From: Kiritimatiellales bacterium
Lineage (GTDB): Bacteria > Verrucomicrobiota > Kiritimatiellia > Kiritimatiellales > Pontiellaceae
Assembly (NCBI GenBank): GCA_030630445.1
Contig: DAOVNC010000084.1
Coordinates: forward strand, 1 to 10,567
Reading direction: 5' to 3'
Length of the DNA stretch: 10,567 nt
In this document: one piece after another, positions 8,101 through 10,567 of the stretch
Position numbering within the stretch: the stretch's first letter is position 1
How the letters are laid out: every line of letters begins with the position of its first letter
Translations under genes and position numbers: made by a program
Notes under the pieces: model-generated
Databases searched by the model: none
Told to the model about the DNA's origin: nothing
What the model saw: the letters and a program-made list of their open reading frames with translations, nothing else

Positions 8101-8235
8101 GTGCTCGGAACCACGGTATTCGGCGGCATGCTCGTCGCCACCGTCGCCAGCCTCATCTTCGTGCCCATGCTCTACTACATTGTGCAGAAGGCCTCGGAAA
8201 AAACCGTTAAGGACAACAAACAAAAGGAAGGATAA
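5110..8235 (+). CDS. RND multidrug-type efflux permease, HAE-1 family (AcrB/MexB-like)
   Basis: Inner-membrane proton-driven exporter of 1041 residues, the normal full length for the HAE-1 family (AcrB is about 1050). It begins with the typical FSHFFVDRPIFAGVIAI segment and TM1 (about 11-29). A large periplasmic domain follows, then TM2-TM6 from about 345 to 500, TM7 at about 536-556, a second periplasmic domain, and TM8-TM12 from about 871 to the C-terminus. The proton-relay residues are present: Asp409 and Asp410 in GIVVDDAIVVVEN (TM4) and Lys937 in GLCTKTAILIVEFAK (TM10), so the pump looks active. AGGAG at 5101-5105 lies only 4 bases before the ATG, which is rather tight. It acts with the adaptor upstream. 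HAE-1 pumps export hydrophobic or amphiphilic compounds, but the actual substrate is unknown. No frameshift or truncation was seen. Confidence 0.97.
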   Translation: MFSHFFVDRPIFAGVIAIVIMLLGGFAMLGLPIERYPDIAPPSITVDATYPGADANTVADTVAAVIEKEVNGVEGMIYMSSVSANDGTMKLTVTFETGVDLDMANVLTQNRVAIAIPQLPQEVQRMGITTQKKSTDANLYVGFYSPGGDYDDIYLANYVALRVYDEVARSPGVGEVQAFGAGDYSMRIWLDPDKMKARGLVADDVVNAVKEQNLQVAAGQIGEPPVPEGQAYQMTMNVRGRLLEADEFGMIVIRTGEDGRVLRIRDVAKVELGAQTYVIGSTLNGQPSATIAVYQIPGENALEVVKGVRKTLKELEPSFPPGLEYRVIYDNTDVIKASIKEVVQTLFITLALVILTVYVFLQNFRATIVPSVTIPVSLIGTFAALSAMGYSINQFTLFGLVLVIGIVVDDAIVVVENCTRLIDEKGMKPKAAAKQAMTEISGPVIATTLVLLSVFIPTMFMAGITGQLFKQFAVTISVATVFSTINALTLSPALCGVLLRPSKQGEKKGFFGLFNRSLDSTKTGYLKVVNQALRKSMIGLLLFIVLATVAFMGMGNLPGGFVPQEDEGFCMVNVLLPEASSLERTQAFLKQVNEIIGSTEGMRDYMTISGYSILDGAAIPNAGFSIMVFNNWDDRGKDEHQSTILKSLNMRFSQLKNGIAFAFPMPSLPGVGMSGGLVMQLQDRGGVGMGTLQQVADEFMNDGNSQAGLEGMYTTFRANVPQLFIDVDRDQVLTKNVAMSSVFNALQYYYGSVYINDFTYMNRVFQVKAQAAPEYRRDADQIRDMEIRNRDGKMLPLGSVIDVKEILGPQSIVRYNMYPSAKIMGQPGEGFSTGQAMAIVEDMSKTKLPASMGLEWTELSYQEKAAQGGTNIIYVLAIILVYLVLAAQYESWSIPVSVCLSVPTALLGAAIALSVGKMSLDIYAQVGIVLLIGLCTKTAILIVEFAKVEHEEGKSVFEAAMSAARLRFRAVLMTAFSFILGVIPLVLASGAGAESRKVLGTTVFGGMLVATVASLIFVPMLYYIVQKASEKTVKDNKQKEG

Positions 8236-8238
8236 TCC

Positions 8239-8922
8239 ATGCATGCAAAAAAATACATATTCGCCGGACTCGCCGCCTTGTTGGTCACATCTGCTGCTCA
8301 GGCCTCCCAATACCACACCTACGATACATGGGACCACAACTATACCGTGCAGGCCCTGCTTGGCGCGGTGCAGTTTGAGAACCTGAAGTTCGACGTAGAG
8401 GACGGCAACACCGAAATCGACGTGTCCCTCCTCCCCCAGCTGGGTGCCGCATGGGGAACCATTCCCAAGGGCGATCGTTTCCAATACGGGTTGGAATGCT
8501 CCTTCCTGCTTGGATTCCGGTTCGACAATCTCAACTACCTCTACCTCGGCGGCGGCGGTGCGTATGCCAGCATCTCCACCTCCATGTGGATGTTCGACCT
8601 TGCGGGCGGCCCCTACGCCAGCCTCTTTCTCGACAAGAACCGGAAAGTCCGACTCTACGCGGGCGGCGGCCCTTTGATGGTTTATGCCGACTACCGCTCC
8701 GATACGCAATACCCCGACAGCACGCCGGATGTAGACAACCACGAATCCGTTTTTGGGATCGGACTCTACGCCCGGGCCGGGTTCGAATTTCGCCTCTATG
8801 AACAGGGAATGCTCGGACTCGGTGCCCGCGGCACGTGGTCGAACGTCGACTTCTCCGAAGTCGGCGGCAGCTCCGAGCTCACCGGTATCGCCGCTTTCAT
8901 CTCCTTCACGGCCGGGCTTTAG
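8239..8922 (+). CDS. Small outer-membrane beta-barrel protein, translationally coupled to the RND permease
   Basis: Predicted outer-membrane protein of 227 residues. A signal peptide is clear: MHAKK, hydrophobic core about 6-18, then AQA with cleavage before Ser23. The mature part consists of alternating, Gly- and Tyr-rich strands (YTVQALLGAVQF, NYLYLGGGGAYASI, LYAGGGPLMVYADY, GLGARGTWSNVDF), as in 8-10-stranded OmpA/OmpX-like barrels. I do not recognise a specific family. The start is 3 bases after the permease stop. Its probable Shine-Dalgarno GGAAGGA (8226-8232) lies inside the end of the permease gene, so coupled translation is likely. The product is far too small and lacks the long helices expected of a TolC-type channel. 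The protein ends in Leu rather than the aromatic residue common at barrel C-termini, and its TAG stop is the first three bases of an inverted-repeat element. It may be a surface accessory of the pump or an unrelated envelope protein. Confidence 0.8.
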   Translation: MHAKKYIFAGLAALLVTSAAQASQYHTYDTWDHNYTVQALLGAVQFENLKFDVEDGNTEIDVSLLPQLGAAWGTIPKGDRFQYGLECSFLLGFRFDNLNYLYLGGGGAYASISTSMWMFDLAGGPYASLFLDKNRKVRLYAGGGPLMVYADYRSDTQYPDSTPDVDNHESVFGIGLYARAGFEFRLYEQGMLGLGARGTWSNVDFSEVGGSSELTGIAAFISFTAGL

Positions 8923-9047
8923 AGCATTTCACGAATGAAGTGTCGTAGACGCGACGTCCCCGTCGCGTCCTCTGTGTACGGGCAAGCGACGAGGACGTCG
9001 CTTCTACGAAATAGTTTCGTGCGGCGTCACAACCGTGAATTGCTCTA
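8920..9047. repeat. 128-base MITE-like element of nested inverted repeats at the 3' end of the small barrel gene
   Basis: The ends are a 14-base terminal inverted repeat with one mismatch: TAGAGCATTTCACG (8920-8933) and CGTGAATTGCTCTA (9034-9047). Inside, 8943-8968 pairs with 8984-9009, giving 26 positions with three mismatches and a 15-base loop. Each of these arms also contains a self-complementary GCGACG/CGTCGC-type core, so each can fold into its own small hairpin. CACGAA (8930-8935) can alternatively pair with TTCGTG (9016-9021). The element holds no gene. It lies between convergent genes, so its long hairpin could serve as a two-way terminator. Its terminal repeats and compact size are what a non-autonomous transposable element or a dispersed palindromic repeat would show. 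I see no convincing target-site duplication and no second copy in this window. Confidence 0.6.
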
Positions 9048-9063
9048 GTACTTCGACCGATGA

Positions 9064-9137
9064 GCAGGCCGGCGCGAAGCCATTCTGGAGGGACGACAAA
9101 TCACCCTGCTCCACGTGAGGCAGGCTTTCCGGCCTGC
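9064..9137. repeat. Second cluster of inverted repeats in the convergent intergenic region
   Basis: GCAGGCCGG (9064-9072) is a perfect 9-base inverted repeat of CCGGCCTGC (9129-9137). Within it, GAGCAGG (9062-9068) also complements CCTGCTC (9105-9111), and CCTGC (9105-9109) complements GCAGG (9120-9124) around a CACGTG core. These pairings overlap and compete with each other. Bases 9048-9138 contain no gene. The cluster is separate from the 8920-9047 element because the sequences of the arms differ. Confidence 0.4.
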
Positions 9138-9138
9138 C
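9119..9138 (-). terminator. Possible terminator hairpin directly after the sulfatase stop codon
   Basis: GGCAGGC (9119-9125) pairs perfectly with GCCTGCC (9132-9138) across six bases, one base away from the sulfatase stop codon read on the minus strand. The stem is GC-rich, as in intrinsic terminators, but no T-run follows on the minus strand. It would be a weak or factor-assisted terminator, or part of a palindromic repeat. Confidence 0.35.
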
Positions 9139-10567
9139 CTATCCATCCAGATCAAGCGGGTCGTCCATCCGCTTGCTGAGTTTCTTGAGCGCGGCGAACA
9201 TTTCCTCGATCTTCGGGGCATATTCGGGATTTTTCGCGAGGTCGTTCATTTCCTGCGGGTCGGCCTTCAGGTTGTAGAGGCGGAAAACATCGATGCCTGG
9301 ATAGTAGAGTAGCTTCCACCCGTCTTTGGTGATCATCCGTTGCTTCTTGAGATAGGCCCCGTAGATTTCGTCGTAGCTGCCTTTGCTTTTCCCCTGCAGC
9401 AGCGGAACCACACTATTGACAAAGACCTGTTTCGGCTTGTACGCGCCTGCAAGTTCAAGGGCGGTCGGCATGGCATCCTGCAGGTAGATGGGCGCATCGA
9501 TCTTGCCGCCCGCCTTGACGCCGGGGCCAGTCACAATGAAGGGGACGCGCACACTGTGGTCGTACAGGTTTTGCTTTCCGATAAACCCATGGTGGCCAAC
9601 CGCCAAACCATGGTCGGATGTGAAGATAATGTAGGTGTTATCCGCTTTTCCCGATTTTTCAAGCGCGTCAAGGATGCGGCCCAACTGGGCGTCCATATGC
9701 GAAATGATGGCGTAGTATTCCTGCCGGTTGACCTTTACGGAATATTCCGTTCTCGGATAGGGCGCCAACCGTTCGTCACGCAAGCCCTTGCCGCAGACCT
9801 CCTTGGCATATGGATATTCAGGGAGGCTGTTTTCCGGCATGGGGATGCGGTCAAGCGGATATTGATCGACATATTTCTTGGGCGACTGCCGCGGGTCGTG
9901 GGGAGCGTTAAACCCGAGGTACATAAAAAAGGGATCGTCTTCCTTGGCCGCTTTCGCGAGGAAATCAACGCCATGGTCCCCTACCACTTCGCTCCAGTGC
10001 TTGCCGCCTTCCCAGTAGCCGCCGTGCTTCTTGTCCCACGGCTTCCATCCGTTTTCATAATCGGCCTCGTCGACCGGTCGGTTGTACCCCTTGGGGGTCT
10101 GTTTCGGCATGCCCTCCCGGATGTCGGCATGAACATCGAAAACCTGCTCGCAGGCTTTTTCCGCAAACCCCTTGCTCCATGAACCCACATGCCATTTCCC
10201 CGTGAAATAGGTACGGTATCCGGCGCTTTTCATGTACTGGGGCCACAGGCGGCCCGCATCGACATCCTTCTGATACTCCTCGACGCTTTTAAAGATCCGT
10301 TGCGAATTCCACACGCTGGAACCGGTGTTGAGCATGGTTCGGCTGGCCACGCAGACCGCGCCGGAAAACGAGCCCATGTTGTAGGCGTGGGTGAAAGTGG
10401 TCCCATGCTTCACCAGCCTATCAAGATTCGGCGTGTCGATATCCACAAGGCCAAACTCACGGATCGTTTCGTAGCATTGGTCGTCGGAAATAATAAAAAG
10501 GATATTGGGCTTGCCCTGCTTGGCAATTGCCATCCGGGAGGCTCCCAGTACGGCGGCCACGGTGGTC
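9139..10567 (-). CDS. Secreted type I sulfatase (formylglycine-dependent, alkaline-phosphatase superfamily), 5' end outside window
   Basis: Predicted hydrolase of sulfate esters, probably on sulfated glycans. The sequence NILFIISDDQ at the mature N-terminus gives the first metal-binding Asp pair. The nucleophile motif is C-V-A-S-R-T-M-L-N-T-G (Cys codon at 10351-10353), i.e. CxAxR with the trailing TG. The Cys must be converted to formylglycine by a radical-SAM sulfatase-maturing enzyme, which is not encoded here. FTGKWHVG, NAPHDPRQSP and TSDHG (Asp codon at 9613-9615) supply the Lys/His and second metal-site residues. The frame is open to the right edge: a GTG occurs at 10558-10560, but the preceding codons continue Thr-Thr. 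The segment TTVAAVLGASRMAIA reads like the core and cleavage region of a signal peptide, possibly Tat-type, so the start lies beyond the window. The 3' end is complete. Family certain; substrate unknown. Confidence 0.93.
   Translation of the reverse strand, partial: TTVAAVLGASRMAIAKQGKPNILFIISDDQCYETIREFGLVDIDTPNLDRLVKHGTTFTHAYNMGSFSGAVCVASRTMLNTGSSVWNSQRIFKSVEEYQKDVDAGRLWPQYMKSAGYRTYFTGKWHVGSWSKGFAEKACEQVFDVHADIREGMPKQTPKGYNRPVDEADYENGWKPWDKKHGGYWEGGKHWSEVVGDHGVDFLAKAAKEDDPFFMYLGFNAPHDPRQSPKKYVDQYPLDRIPMPENSLPEYPYAKEVCGKGLRDERLAPYPRTEYSVKVNRQEYYAIISHMDAQLGRILDALEKSGKADNTYIIFTSDHGLAVGHHGFIGKQNLYDHSVRVPFIVTGPGVKAGGKIDAPIYLQDAMPTALELAGAYKPKQVFVNSVVPLLQGKSKGSYDEIYGAYLKKQRMITKDGWKLLYYPGIDVFRLYNLKADPQEMNDLAKNPEYAPKIEEMFAALKKLSKRMDDPLDLDG

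Noticed and set aside
7651..8742. A 363-codon open frame on the - strand across the end of the permease and the small barrel gene
   Set aside because: The translation is Gly-, Glu- and His-rich with no recognisable fold, and both genes beneath it are convincing. It is a codon-bias shadow.
8943..9009. Possible CRISPR repeat pair
   Set aside because: The two similar arms are in inverted, not direct, orientation with a 15-base loop and no further copies. A hairpin explains them.
1..10567. Novel defence, toxin-antitoxin, secretion or biosynthetic system
   Set aside because: All six coding regions fall into known envelope or secreted-enzyme classes. No nuclease, helicase, transposase or NRPS/PKS-like sequence was seen on either strand.

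Overview
The window reads as a piece of a moderately GC-rich bacterial chromosome with a Gram-negative (diderm) cell envelope: there are two signal-peptide-bearing outer-membrane barrels, a probable lipoprotein adaptor and an RND permease. A secreted M60-type glycoprotein-directed metallopeptidase next to a secreted formylglycine-type sulfatase suggests a degrader of sulfated or mucin-like glycans. The style of these genes is what I would expect from the PVC group, for example Kiritimatiellota. This placement is inferred from gene content only, because no rRNA or other phylogenetic marker is present.

Layout. (1) Bases 3-2312 (+) hold the 3' part of a large multidomain M60 peptidase whose frame stays open to the left edge. 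(2) Bases 2313-2466 are a spacer with two small hairpins that compete with a third pairing. (3) Bases 2467-3759 (+) encode a secreted outer-membrane barrel of the Omp85/BamA surface-antigen type without POTRA domains. (4) Bases 3869-8235 (+) encode an RND efflux adaptor and an HAE-1 type permease. They are separated by a 119-base spacer rich in inverted repeats. (5) Bases 8239-8922 (+) encode a small outer-membrane beta-barrel protein that starts 3 bases after the permease stop, with its ribosome-binding site inside the permease gene. (6) Bases 8920-9138 are a convergent intergenic region containing a 128-base element of nested inverted repeats, whose left terminal repeat supplies the stop codon of the small barrel gene, followed by a second cluster of inverted repeats. 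(7) Bases 9139-10567 (-) encode a sulfatase whose 5' end lies beyond the right edge.

How the genes fit together. The adaptor, permease and small barrel protein form an apparent operon for an inner-membrane to outer-membrane efflux machine. No TolC-type outer-membrane factor is encoded here; the two outer-membrane barrels flank the pump genes instead. The M60 peptidase and the sulfatase are the catabolic secreted enzymes on either side. They need not be co-regulated with the pump, and the sulfatase is transcribed convergently. I found no tRNA, rRNA, CRISPR array, transposase or recognisable defence system. The least ordinary parts are the non-coding ones (2333-2386, 4991-5109, 8920-9138) and the unusual outer-membrane partners of the RND pump.
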